Of a stretch of DNA of 64,000 nucleotides, positions 45,559 to 57,679 are shown piece after piece. The translations under genes and the position numbers were made by a program. The stretch covers positions 62,001 to 126,000 of the forward strand of contig JAYKXP010000053.1 of NCBI GenBank assembly GCA_037176845.1. Direction: 5' to 3'. Below the pieces are notes generated by a model, which saw only the letters and a program-made list of their open reading frames with translations, made no database searches and was not told the DNA's origin. This DNA comes from Paramarasmius palmivorus (Eukaryota; Basidiomycota; Agaricomycetes; Agaricales; Marasmiaceae). Each line of letters begins with the position of its first letter. Positions within the stretch are counted from its first letter, which is position 1.

Positions 45559-48500
45559 ATGGAGGAACAAGATGAAAATGGCTGGGATCAAGTAAATGCC
45601 AACTGGCGCGGCCTTGGGCTGACTGACCCGATAAAAACCGTGGAGGTGCGTAATTTTTTGACGTATCCAGCATTCTACCTCAATGTTTGAAAACTCAGGA
45701 TAAATGGCTTCTGCTGCCAGCCTTTCTCAAGGTGAAAGGTCTTGTGAAACAGCACATAGATTCCTTCAATTACTTTGTCGACGTCGATATCAAGAATATA
45801 GTCAAAGCAAACAACAAAGTGACTTCAGATGTTGACCCTCGCTTTTGGCTCAAATACACGGACATTAACGTCGGTTTTCCTGATCGTAACGAGATGGAAG
45901 CTGTAGACAAGAAAGTCACCCCCAACGAATGCCGGCTGCGAGATACAACGTACAGTGCGCCAATCATAGTTACGATTCACTACACGCGAGGCAAGAAGGT
46001 CATTCAGAGGAACGTCAATATCGGGCGGTTGCCTATCATGTTGAGGAGTAACAAGTGTGTCTTGACGGGTCGGTCGGAGGAGGAATTGGCACGCATGATA
46101 GAGTGCCCCTTGGATCCTGGAGGATATTTTGTGGTGAAGGGTACGGAGAAGGTTATCTTGGTGCAGGAACAGTTGAGCAAGAACCGTATCATTGTTGAGA
46201 CCGATCCTGTCAAGGGGATAGTTCAGGCATCGTGCACATCGTGAGTGAATCATTGTTTGCAATTTCTCCTTTACTTTTCCTAACACGTTCATCTTAGATC
46301 GACTCACGGAGGACTCAAGTCAAAAACATATGTCGCCACCAAGAAAGGAAAGATCTATCTTCGTCACAACTCCATACATGAAGATGTTCCCATCGTCATT
46401 GCGCTAAAGGCTCTCGGTATCCAGTCTGACAAGGAAATTCTCCTTTTGACGGCTGGCAATACGGAGTCGTATAAGGTCGCGTTCTCAGCAAATATAGAAG
46501 ACGCCGCTAAATTAGGTGTCTTTACACGCCATCAAGCCCTAGAATGGATAGGATCTCGCGTCAAGATCAATCGTAGAGTCGTCGGACCGAGGAGACCTGC
46601 TTGGGAAGAAGCCATGGAGGCATTAGCTACCATCGTTCTGGCTCATGTTCCAGTCAATGGGCTGGATCTAAGGGCCAAAGCTATATTTGTCGCAACCATG
46701 ACGCGCCGGGTATTAATGACTATGGATGACGAGAAGATGGTCGACGACCGGGATTATGTTGGGAACAAGCGTCTAGAATTGTATGTGGTTGCTGTTTCTG
46801 CTGTGTTATGGAAGCTGACTTTCCGCTGTCAAGGGCAGGTCAGCTGCTCGCTCTGCTGTTTGAGGACCTTTTCAAGACGTATAACTCCAACCTCAAGTCC
46901 GCTATCGACAAGGTTCTCAAAAAGCCTTCCCGCACTAGTGAATTCGATGCCTACAATACAATGCAGTTCCAAGGGGATCATATCACCTCGGGATTCGTGC
47001 GCGCTATCTCGACCGGAAATTGGTCCCTTAAGCGGTTCAAGATGGAGCGGGCGGGCGTTACACATGTTCTTAGTCGACTCAGTTTCATATCTGCGCTAGG
47101 CATGATGACGCGTATCTCGTCGCAGTTTGAAAAGACGAGAAAAGTTAGTGGTCCTCGTGCCCTACAGCCAAGTCAATGGGGAATGCTTTGTCCCAGTGAC
47201 ACACCCGAAGGAGAGGCCTGTGGACTGGTGAAGAACCTTGCGCTCATGACGCATATCACAACCGATGTTGAAGAGGAACCTATCATTAGGCTAGCTTACA
47301 TGCTTGGTGTTGAGGGTTCGTGGCCATTTATCCGAAATTGTTGCACTAGTGCTGACACCAAATTAGATATCAGCTCAGCCACAGGGACAGAGATCTACGG
47401 ACCTCATACTTTCGTTGTTAACGTCAATGGTACCATTATTGGGCTGACGAGATACCCCACACGCTTTGTCGCTCAGTTCCGTAAACTACGGAGAGCAAGA
47501 CGTCTCAGCGAGTTTGTGAGCGTTTATATCAACCATCACCACAAATCGGTTCATATTGCTAGCGATGGCGGACGAATCTGTCGCCCGATGATCATAGTCG
47601 AGAACGGTCTGCCTAGGGTCACTTCGGAGCACATCACGGTAAAATCCGCCCTATTCGTGTTTTAGAACTAGACTAAAACAGTTTATAGGAGCTCAAGAAA
47701 GGAAAGCGCACTTTTGATGACTTTCTCCGGGATGGTTTGGTTGAATATCTGGACGTGAATGAAGAAAATGATGCATACATCGCACTCTACGAAAGAGACA
47801 TCGTTCCCGCCACCACTCATCTAGAAATAGAACCTTTCACCCTCCTCGGCGCCGTGGCTGGTCTAATTCCATACCCACACCACAATCAATCACCCCGAAA
47901 TACATACCAGTGCGCCATGGGGAAGCAAGCTATCGGTGCTATTGGCTATAACCAACTGAATAGGATCGACACGCTTCTCTATCTGTCCGTTTATCCCCAG
48001 CAACCCATGGTCAAAACAAAGACTATCGAGCTGATAGGATACGATAAACTGCCAGCTGGTCAAAACGCTACCGTTGCTGTTATGAGTTATTCCGGATATG
48101 ACATCGAAGATGCGCTCATCTTGAACAAGGTAAGTGCTTCTATTTTATCCCTATGGTGCAATCGTACCTAATTTGGATACAGGCGAGTCTTGATCGTGGC
48201 TACGGAAGGTGCCAGGTCTTGAGAAAGAACACCACCTTGATACGAAAATACCCCAATGGCACGTGAGTAATATGATCTCCTCCTGCCTTGGCGACAATTA
48301 ACTATCGTACCATAGATTCGATCGTTTGGCTGATGCCCCAGTTGACGAAAACGGAAGGATAACGAAGAAGTATGATATTATCCAACCCGACGGGCTCGCG
48401 GGCGTTGGCGAGCGCGTAGATCCTGGCGATGTTTACGTGAACAAACAGACACCGATGAACGCAAACGATAACACCTTCACCGGCCAAGCTGCGACAGTGC

Positions 48501-49714
48501 CCTACAAGAATAGTCCGATGACTTACAAGTCTCCTGTTGCAGGAAACATCGACAAAGTCATGATAAGTGAAACCGAGAACGACCAGACCTTAATCAAAGT
48601 CCTGATCCGCCAGACGCGGAGGCCAGAACTTGGGGACAAGTTCTCCTCAAGGCACGGTCAAAAAGGTGTTTGTGGGCTTATTGTGAACCAAGAAGATATG
48701 CCTTTCAATGATCAGGGCATCGTCCCAGGTAAACTTCCGCGTTCAATAACCACCCAGGTACTCAATTACCTTTTCAGATACAATCATGAATCCACATGGT
48801 TTCCCTTCTCGTATGACGGTTGGAAAAATGATTGAATTACTTGCTGGAAAGGTAAGCGTTCCTCGGTCTCATTTCCGTTTTGTCCGTGATCCGTAATGTC
48901 TAGGCTGGTGTTCTATGTGGCAAACTGCAATATGGTACTGCCTTTGGGGGCTCTAAGGAAAGCTGCTTCTACTTCTTGTCATAGGAGCCTCAGTTTTACC
49001 TTTTGGCAGGTTGAGGACATGAGCAGGCTCCTCATCGAGAACGGCTTCAGTTACTCAGGTAAAGATATGCTGACGAGCGGAATCACTGGAGAACCTATGG
49101 AAGCATATGTCTACTTCGGGCCTATATATTATCAGGTACGTGCCCTCGTTGCATCCGGCGCTATTGGCACTGAGTAATCTGCGTTTAAGAAACTGAGTGA
49201 GTGATATATCACGCGTTGATAACCGTCATCCTGACAGAACCATACAGAACATATGGTGATGGACAAAATGCATGCCCGAGCGAGGCAAGGATCTCCTTGG
49301 TTTTTCCGTCACTAGTGTGTAATGACTCTTATCCTCTTAGAGGCCCACGTGCGACCCTCACTCGTCAACCTACCGAAGGTCGCTCTAGAGAAGGCGGTCT
49401 TCGTCTTGGGGAGATGGAGCGAGACTGCTTAATTGGATACGGCGCGACACAGCTATTGTTGGAGCGACTGATGCTGTCGTCCGACAAATTCGAAGTGAAT
49501 GCTTGTCAAGAATGTGGTTTGATGGGTTACAACGGCTGGTGCACATACTGCAAGAGCTCCAAGAAGATGGCCCAATTAACCATTCCATATGCAGCGAAGC
49601 TCTTGTTCCAAGAGGTGCGGATCCTATTCTGCAGCCCATCCTAGTTTTGCCTAACCCTCGTCATAGCTGATGGCCATGAACGTGGTCCCTCGGCTTGTCC
49701 TTGATGATGCATGA
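45559..49714 (+). CDS. RET1: DNA-directed RNA polymerase III second-largest subunit (RPC2/Ret1, POLR3B)
   Basis: Catalytic beta-like subunit of RNA polymerase III, transcribing tRNA, 5S and U6 genes. ATG 45559: [20 protein letters not shown], then across an intron [20 protein letters not shown] and [20 protein letters not shown], a lineage signature distinguishing Pol III from Pol II. Further blocks: [112 protein letters not shown] with [103 protein letters not shown], and the C-terminal zinc ribbon [16 protein letters not shown]. It ends [17 protein letters not shown] 49712-49714. The full core is intact. Introns include a stop-free 51-nt one and a GC-AG one (separate entries). Confidence 0.95.
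47316..47366 (+). other. Stop-free 51-nt intron in RPC2 gene
   Basis: gttcgt...aattag, length divisible by three and without an in-frame stop. Its removal gives [16 protein letters not shown], matching the family (human LGVEDIT...). If retained, 17 extra residues ([17 protein letters not shown]) would be inserted without disrupting the frame. Confidence 0.7.
49285..49340 (+). other. GC-AG intron in RPC2 gene
   Basis: Donor GAG|gcaagg and acceptor cttag, 56 nt. Removal joins GCG AG-A GGC CCA to give [18 protein letters not shown], a highly conserved polymerase segment; no GT donor gives this join. Confidence 0.75.
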
Positions 49715-49924
49715 TATAAGACTGTATCTTTAAAGTAAAAGTACTGTATTCATACTGTAGTGATATTCGAACACATCGATGAAGGATGTTTACTACGACC
49801 GGGACGAACTAAGCATCTACGGAATTGCGGTGCGGATGCGTCTTGCACAGGTACACGTGTGTCGCTCCTTAGGCGCCCGGTCATCGAACTTGGCTATAAC
49901 CCTCACTACTACTCTTGGTCTAAC
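49715..49924. other. Intergenic, RPC2 3' end and UBE2G2 promoter
   Basis: 210 bp with no supported exon before the E2 gene; a minor ORF beginning at 49760 runs into the E2 in another frame and is not used. Confidence 0.4.
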
Positions 49925-50787
49925 ATGAATTCGCGTGGAACTGGAAGTGCTACTGCTCTGCGGAGGCTCATGACGGAGTACAAACAACTTACTTCAGGAG
50001 GTGCGGTGAACGGTTTCACTCCAAGTTCGTTGGTTGGACTGAATAACGTTCGTCGTTCAGGTTCACCAGACGGAATGTTTACTGCGGGTATTGCTCGTGC
50101 ATTTGTACGGTTTATAGCACGACCATAACCCATCTCTGTTATGCAAGGTCCGATATCTGAATCAGACTTTTTCACATGGGAAGCTCTCATCTGCGGCCCA
50201 AAGGATACACCGTTTGTGAGGAATTAATCCGCTTTATATTCCTAAGACATTCCTGACGACCCATCAACAGGAAGGAGGGGTGTTCACCGCCAAATTGACA
50301 TTTGCAAGTGCCCTAGACTGTCCTGTCGAGATGTATCACTCATCGGGATCTCCGCAGCCCTCTGACTATCCCTTGTCGCCTTTCAAGATGAAGTTTGAAC
50401 CACCTTTGTTCCATCCAAATAGTGCGCCTTCCATCGGTCCGTAGAACTTCCGGGATTTTGATTTCATTTCCCTAGTTTACCCAGATGGAAATGTCTGCAT
50501 CTCGATCCTTCACACTCCGGGAGATGATCCAACGATGTATGAGCAGGCGTCGGAAAGATGGAGCCCCGTCCAAAGCGTTGAGAAAGTCATTCTTAGTGTC
50601 ATATCAATGTTGGCAGGTAAGTATCCCCATATTCAGATGTTAGGTTGGAGCATACCGATCACATCGCAATCCAGAACCAAATCTCGAGAGCGGAGCGAAC
50701 ATTGATTGTTGCAAGTTGTATCGAGACAACCGGCCAGAATACGAGAGAATCGTGCGAGAGTCTATTCGAGAACAACTAGGACTGTGA
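49925..50787 (+). CDS. Ubiquitin-conjugating enzyme E2, UBE2G2/Ubc7 type
   Basis: E2 of ER-associated degradation, partner of Hrd1/gp78-like ligases. ATG 49925 gives [26 protein letters not shown], then exon [29 protein letters not shown] and [35 protein letters not shown]. The catalytic exon reads [20 protein letters not shown] with the active Cys, [40 protein letters not shown], and ends ESIREQLGL with TGA 50785-50787. HPNIYPDGNVC, SPVQSVE and GANID are UBE2G2 hallmarks. Intron 50304-50357 is GC-AG. The paralogous UBE2G1-type E2 is at 43163-44083 with RPC2 between. Confidence 0.92.
50304..50357 (+). other. GC-AG intron in UBE2G2-type gene
   Basis: gcaagt...ccgcag, 54 nt, with the classic GC-donor consensus. 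Removal gives [16 protein letters not shown] as in all UBE2G2 proteins. Reading through it breaks the alignment. Confidence 0.8.
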
Positions 50788-50849
50788 CAAATTTTTGAAT
50801 GTCCCCGTATTACACAAAGCAGTATTATTTCTACTATGTAATATACATT

Positions 50850-52538
50850 CTACTGAGCCCGCAGCTTGTGCACCCGTGCATCCACAGGGTGACCAAAGAT
50901 ATGTCGATTGATGTATTCGTTGCGGAAGACACCTTTTGGGTCGACCTCGTCTAGCACATTGACGAAACTGTCAAACCGCGAATACGCCCGACGCAGATCC
51001 TCGGGCCGGAAGCGGTGTGCTTTGGCCCAGTGTGGGCGGCCTTGATGCGAAGATAGTATGCGTTCGAAACCTTCGAAAAGTTTTCTATATGGTACCGCAA
51101 ATCCGTAAGGCCTATGACTAGTGAGCTTCGGGAACGTAAGTTACGGGAAGGACTATGACTCACTTGTATTGCACAATCCCTATCCAGCAAGTCTTTTGGC
51201 CGTTGCTAGGACTCAGCCATATGTCGTCGGCGGCAGAGAAGCGAATTTCTACAGGAAAGTGGGGCCGCAAACCTCGTGGGTCTTTCAGCTCCTGAGTCCA
51301 CCATGTGCGTAAATCGCGAAGACAAGCCTCGGCATTACTAAGAGGGATCGCCCACTCTGTCGTATATTGATGATACTGAGGAGGGGTGAGGTTGATAGGA
51401 ATGGGGGCGGCTGACTGACTCACCCGGCACTCAAAGTTGAATATCCGATAACTATCATCAATGCTTACTGAATTCGAACTTACTAGCCAAGCAGCAAACC
51501 TTGTCGTCCAGTTGTTCGCTGATGGCCAGTACCTGCCAACGAATAACATGAACTGCACGGCATGATAACCGAGGAAGGTGTCCCAGAACCAACTATACGG
51601 AAGTAGTTTGTCCTAAAGAAGGTTCTGTTAACGGTGATACGGGCAATTCTATTTGATGTAAAAATAAATACCTCGTGGGTGCGATTTAATACGCTTTCCC
51701 GTATGGTATCGGCGGCTGGGAACCAGTAGAACCTGACATGCTCCGCTGAGTGAACAACCTTCTCTAAATCGACCATAGTTTCCTCGAAGCTCCGGGATCG
51801 CTGTACTTCTTTCAGACGGAAGGCTGGTTCAACTTCCAACTCGACACTCGTAATGAATCCCGTGCTTCCCAGACCACATATTGACGCCATGAATAGGTCC
51901 GACTTTTCTTCGCGAGAGCAATACGCATAGGATCCGTTCGCGAGTAGAAGAGTGAGCGAGAGGACATGTGTTGACATCACTCCATACTCTATGCCAGAAC
52001 CATGAGTAGCGGTGGTGACAATACCGGCCAGAGTTTGATCTGAGATTGAGCCCACGTTTATCATTGCGAGGCCGTGTTTAGCTAGTTCGATATGGAGATC
52101 GTTGAGAGTTATTCCACCCTGTGCGACAACGCGTCGCTTTTCGACATCAACCTGCAAGAAAGGGAAGAAATTGAGCAGTTGATCTTGGAGCTACGACCAG
52201 AAGGTGGTATACGAGACCTTCAGAACGCGATTGAGCTTCCGTGTCCGTAACATGAACTCTTTCGTGCACGCAAGGTCACTAGGACTATGGCCGACTCCGA
52301 CAGCCCGAACAGTCTTCTCCTCGCGTCGGGCTATTTCCAGGATCAACTCGCATTGATAATCATCCTCCGGCTCGAACACGATGAGGGGTTTGCAGAAGAA
52401 AGTACGCGCCCAGTTGCTGAATGTGACGTCAGAAGAGGAGGAGGGCACTATGCAGGATTCAAGGGCATTGTACAAATCCTGAAGAGGGACTTCGGACAAG
52501 GGGGTATGAAATGGCGGAACCATGATGAGCGCGTACAC
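50850..52538 (-). CDS. ALO1: D-arabinono-1,4-lactone oxidase (sugar-1,4-lactone oxidase)
   Basis: FAD enzyme performing the last step of erythroascorbate synthesis, oxidising D-arabinono-1,4-lactone; in yeast it is in the mitochondrial outer membrane. Start near 52538 (MYALIMVPPFHTPLSEVPLQ; internal Mets are possible starts). The N-terminal PCMH/FAD domain reads VTFSNWARTFFCKPLIVFEP, then the covalent FAD motif VRAVGVGHSPSDLACT, ELAKHGLAMINVGSISDQTL, GIVTTATHGSGIEYGVMSTH and GSTGFITSVELEVEP. The C-terminal domain ends with the diagnostic HWAK motif (GRPHWAKAHRFRPEDLRRAY) and DEVDPKGVFRNEYI, followed by NRHIFG; stop TAG 50850-50852. Frame appears intact over about six introns. It converges with the UBE2G2-type gene (62 bp). 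Confidence 0.9.
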
Positions 52539-53211
52539 GGTATGGAACCCATCGACCTGTTTTTCTAGATGGCTTTATAGGACAGAAAAACTTGGTCCTC
52601 CGATCACTGTAAACGGGATATCAGCCGGGATCCAAGATCTACGGCAATAGCCGGATCTCTCGATGTGATGAGTCAGATGGCATACGGATACAAGAAAAAG
52701 TAAGGTGCCTGCACCTTGATAAGACGCTCAGGAGTCTGCAGACTAAATCATCAACGCCAGCGAGACGCCAAACAGCCTATTCTCCCGCATTTCTGTAGTG
52801 AGACGGAGCGTTGAATCAATCAGGTGGAACTCAATCTGAAATGAGCATGATGCAGCCATGATGAGAGATGATGAATAAGGTCGATTTGCAATAATGATTG
52901 CAGGGGTAAATGGTACACCATCGGACGATTGTCAACGCTTGCGCTATCTCGGAGTTGGCCGAACAAGAGTTCCTGTTTCCACGCAAACTCGTCGTCATGT
53001 AATAATCTCTTGTCTTGTTAAACTGGGCAAACCCGTAAGGACGGATTCGGACATCGGGCGACGGGAGCGACGCTGTGTGATGGAAAGATTGAAGTATATA
53101 AGCAACAAAAAAATAACACAGGCTTCCACGATACTTAAAAGTAACCGAGACATGATACCCCAGGCGAGACCATCGTCCTACAGCGCTCAATTCAAGAAAT
53201 CGAATGTGACC
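52539..53211. other. Intergenic region
   Basis: About 670 bp between the ALO1 start and the 3' end of the HSPA12-like gene. A 119-codon minus-strand ORF (52831-53190) and an overlapping plus-strand ORF have no family resemblance. Holds the ALO1 promoter by position. A TATATAAG at 53096-53103 points to no recognisable gene. Confidence 0.4.
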
Positions 53212-56200
53212 CTACAGTGCGGTTTTCAATGAGGCAAAGCTTGACTTGAGAGAAAAGACAACCGACCTTCCCCATTCCTGGTTGTTATACAAGAGAATGC
53301 CTCGCACTTCGGCGCTATCCAGCTCCAAGCCAATTTCAAACTCTGTAGGAATCATCAGGCCGAATTGACTGCGACGTTGATAGAGGATCCTTACCAGTAT
53401 AGAAACCGCTAGACTGACCCATGGATGCATTATGCTGGAATGCCGGAAGAGAAGACAGATCTACAGTCCATTTGCATAATTCTGTCGTTTCCCCTTCATC
53501 GGTGTATCGCATGACTTTATCAGATTCACTCGTGTACAAGACGGCGATGAACGACGAATCTTCAGAAATGTCAGAATATAATCGGCACCACGTAAAGGAA
53601 ATGATCTGACCCTGTACGTTCTGCGAATATTTACTGTCAAAAACTATCAAAGACCGTACCGTGAGATGAAAATTACTCCGAACTCACCAGAATTTCGTTG
53701 AGAGGCGTTGGCTAACAGCATTCTTCAGATGGTGGCGGTATGTCGATGGGCGGAATGTGACTTACCCCTTTCTGATGATAGCACCCTTCTGCACCAAATA
53801 CTGCAATCTAAAACCACCGAGCGTCGGGAGTGAATTAACACTGTTCAATTATAGCCATGGGTACCGGAAGTCGTACCTATTCTCACAGATAGGGTAGCCT
53901 GCGTCATTATTCTTGATATAGGCGGGACGCTTCTGCCAATCTTCTTGTTCGGCTGGTAGCTTCACCTGCTCGTCGATTAAGAAGTTGCCAAAACGAGTAA
54001 AAGAGGCGTTCTGACCTTCATGATATATGATCGAGGTGCAATAACACTTGAGATCAGAGGTCGTTGCGCAAGGCCATATCGTGCTGCGCCTCGTAATGTC
54101 GCGGTGTCGCAATCAGCTGGTACTCGGATCTTGGTTCGAGAAGAGAATTGTTCCTGTAGAAAGAGCTTGTTAGTCTGCAGTAAAAGGACCGAGGGAGCTG
54201 GCAAACCTCGACTCTCTGCCTGAGGTATTCGCTTCCGGCGAAGCCCCCAACCAAAAGAAGGGCGTCAATTTTTTGGTTCACTCTCCGCATCTGGTCTTCG
54301 ATGAGGGCCAGAACCTGAACATGCTTGAGAACTTGTGGTACCACATACGGCAAAACTAACGCACCTGGTCAACTACAGGATCGAAGCTACGTAGACGGAA
54401 CGGCGTGAGTTTTTATTAGAACAGATAAGTGAATACGCATACACTTCTCTTCGTAAGAGCACGCCTGGTATTGATAGCTGCCCATCTATGAGACCGACTG
54501 AGGGATCGTTTGCATCTTCGACATTGAAACATGTGAAATGGAACATGGTTTCTGGAAGCAAGGAAGATCAGGCCATGTTCGGCATACATCGAGACTCGGA
54601 GTTTACCATCGTCTTGTACTCCGGCATAGTCCAGCTTGTCGGATTCACTGAATGAATGCACTGTGACAAAATTCGCATTATTGTCCGAGATGTACGAAGG
54701 AAGCACTGACTAAAGTAAGCCAACGACGCCGCATCAAGATGCGCAGGGTGGTCGGCCAAGAGCTAATGGACATCAGTTACTCTTTAGGAAAAGGTAGGAA
54801 AACGGGGTGCGCATACCGTCTTGACGAGTTCCCTGAACCGGAGATCAAGGAAAAGACTACCACAATTAGCACCTGAGCGCGCTGCAATCTCTGCAATCTC
54901 CAAATTGGCCATCTGCCCAATGATCTAGGGTATACGTTAACATATAGCTCAGTTGATTGTTACCAACACAGACACACACCTTGTAGACGGCAAGATCAAC
55001 GGTGCCACCACCGGCATCACATACGATAAAATTTTGGGATGGCTTTAGATGATGAAGATCTGTCAAATAAGCACAGTGAACTGCGGCTGCCTCGGGCTCG
55101 GTAATAACACGAAGCCGATCCCGCCAGTCCTTATCACCAGCCCTCGAGCTCTGAACTAAGCCAGCTGCAATGGCAGCATCCCTCATGATACTACCGATTT
55201 GGTTGAGATTTGGGTTATACACAGAAACGCAGGAACTCACGCAACAGATTGCTCTGACCACGCCGCGGGAACAGTACAATACACGTCTGCTTTATCTATA
55301 AATTCCATGTCAGATGGTCGCGACAGTGGGCGCAAAAGTATCCATACCAAGGTCCGCCACAGCGCCAGTAACCTGGGTAATCTGCTCTTTCGCATACTCC
55401 CAGAGACAGCTGAGAAAATCAATGATGAGGTCTATAGGTTTCTTTCCGGGTGGTAGCCGTGGAAGACGAGGATCTATGGCAGATTCATCTCGGAGAGCGT
55501 GGGGCTCTAAAAAGAGCTTAAACCATTCACATCGCTAACAGAGTTATCGTTAATGGATGCAACACATAAGCATAGGAAAGATCATAGAAGTACCACGGTA
55601 TTGGGCATTGGACCGGCATTCTTTGCTTCGAGACCCCAGGCGAGAACTTGGCCGTGTTCATCGTACAATAGACAAGTCGGAATCTAGAAGAATAGTTGGA
55701 AACCACGCCAATGATGCGATAGCCGGGCATGTTCTGACCTTCCTGTATGTCTCCGTAGCACCGGGCCAATTCAAAATTTGCTGCACAGCACCCCCGGCGA
55801 TTCGTGATGTGCCATAGGCCTTGACAACGTTCAACAAAAATAGTAGGACACGAAACCAGCTGGTTGACTGACCACACCAGAGAAAGTTGTACCTAGAGTC
55901 GAGAATCAGTTCGATATTCCAATAGTAGGCCATGCACGACGCACCAAAATCAATAGAAACCGACATTTTCCCTTCATCTACAGGTGGTGATACCTCGGTT
56001 CTCAGAGGCTGAGGAGACATGGGCAGAGGCGGGGTCATTGAAAGATGACTCGCGGTACCCTGATAAGCTGAAGGTGGCCTCATCAAAGGCTCTGCAGACA
56101 TCATGCTCATTGGAGGTGGTGAACCGTTGGGGGCGAAAGGAGGTGAGAATGGGGGTAATCCAGGCGAGCCAAATTGAGTTGGTGTAGAAGAAAGAAGAGT

Positions 56201-56419
56201 AGGAGAGTCCATCCATCCCGACTGCTGATTTGCGAAGACATTCTGTTGGCCAGTGAAGTGCACTGGTGAAAGAGATTCGATTTGCGGGGTCTGGTACGGT
56301 TTTTCGGAAAGTCCGGCAGTCGGCCCGGGCTGCTGGCTCACAAAACCGTTGGTCTGAACAGGTCTGTTGGCATTCTGCTCGTCAGAAGCAGTCTTGGACT
56401 CGCCACAGCAGCTAGGCAT
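53212..56419 (-). CDS. HSPA12-like Hsp70-family protein with disordered N-terminal extension
   Basis: Atypical Hsp70 ATPase-fold protein, a family expanded in Agaricomycetes, of unknown client or role. Start at 56419: MPSCCGESKTASDEQNANRP, then about 140 residues rich in Pro, Ser, Gln and Met. The actin-fold begins MSVSIDFG joined to TTFSGV (phosphate loop 1 region), followed by AYGTSRIAGGAVQQILNWPG, KKPIDLIIDFLSCLWEYAKE and YCTVPAAW. Then MRDAAIAAGLVQSS, RLRVITEPEAAAVHCAYLTD, FIVCDAGGGTVDLAVYK (phosphate 2) and ALLLVGGFAGSEYLRQRVE (adenosine motif). CDTATLRGAARYGLAQRPLI completes the nucleotide-binding core. The C-terminal beta part has LDSAEVRGILLYNNQEWGR, stop about 53212. No EEVD tail. 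About a dozen introns; the 3' exon end is tentative. Confidence 0.8.
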
Positions 56420-57679
56420 TAGTAGAGGTCGTGGAAGTCGTGGGTAGCGTTAGCGAGCAAAATATTGTCGCTCGCTGTCGTGTCTGTCAGAGTCAACTGA
56501 CAAGCGCTATGTGGCAGTGCGTCTGATCCCTCTAGAACAGCGCTCCCCACGAGCGGTGAAGACAGTTTCACTCCCCATCGTTTTTAGCAATATTGGAAGA
56601 AGTATAACATCAATTGAGTAGGAAGAAAACAACGGTTTATTTTTTACAGGAGTTGCATGCAGCAGCAGATGGGAGGAGGTACTAGAATTTACCGAGTCCT
56701 GACCATTCACTTCAGGGAAACGTTGATAATGATGGACAGTGACACTGACAAATGGTACACACACTGACAAAGACCGTGAACAGGTCTACCCAGCGGCGTG
56801 CCTGAGTAGACCTGAAGTGAAGAAGAAGAGACATTACTCCCAAGAATCGTTTCCCCGGCTGCATAGGACGAGAGGTCCTCGACAAATCAACAATTCTTCT
56901 CCATCGCTTCCAGCCATAAGAACACGACTATCCGGCAGCTGTAGCACACAAGAGTTTGCTAGTTGGCCTTTCAGGCGGAGAGCGGTGATCCCCATCTCAG
57001 AACCTCAGCAATGCATCCACCCGCGTGAAATACAACGGCCGCAGGCAAAACAGGGGCGCCGCCCAAGTTCCCCTGGATAAAATCCACGAGTATTCGGATA
57101 GGACGCGAACACAGAAGAGCTCCCAATGATGCGAGTGGTGCGAGGTGAGATACTGTTGAATTTTCGGGTCATTGTCGTTGTGTCGCCACAGTATTTAGAA
57201 CCCACTGCCCGTAGTTCTCGCGTGGTTGTGTGTGACTATCAGATTCCCCTAGAAAATCCGGAAACATTTAGGATTCCATATCTTTAGCCGGAGAGAATAT
57301 GATCCTTCTCGAAGAGACTTGCAGTCTGCAGAATGGGCATCAGATCGTAGGATTTTGAGCTTGCTAGGTGCGTGCTCAGCGCAGGAGCTCCATTCTAGAA
57401 TGCCACCGAGTCAGATGTGAAGCTTGTGAGGCCTTGTAGCTTGAGGTTGGGATAAGGGATACGGTTTCTAGAGATTTGGCTCTTGTGAGCCTACCAGGTT
57501 CGTATACGAGGACAAAAGAGAATGTTCCATATCGCCTCGGATTCGGAGTATAAATCTCTTCGGCAAACTCCATAACGCGAGAACATGGTCCGTGCGCAGA
57601 GTTCTCACTAACACCTCTACCACGACGTTATCCGAGACTCTTCGGTCCCGTCCACATTTCTGGCACTTTTCCGACCACA
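56420..57679. other. 1.26 kb divergent intergenic region
   Basis: Between the HSPA12-like gene (minus) and the small gene at 57680 (plus). ORFs at 56739-57080, 57005-57205 and 57376-57573 are short, overlap on opposite strands and show no family features. Both promoters should lie here. Nothing else identified. Confidence 0.4.

Noticed and set aside
52831..53232. 119-codon minus and 112-codon plus ORFs with a nearby TATATAAG
   Set aside because: The two ORFs overlap on opposite strands, neither looks like a known protein, and no introns or start context support them.
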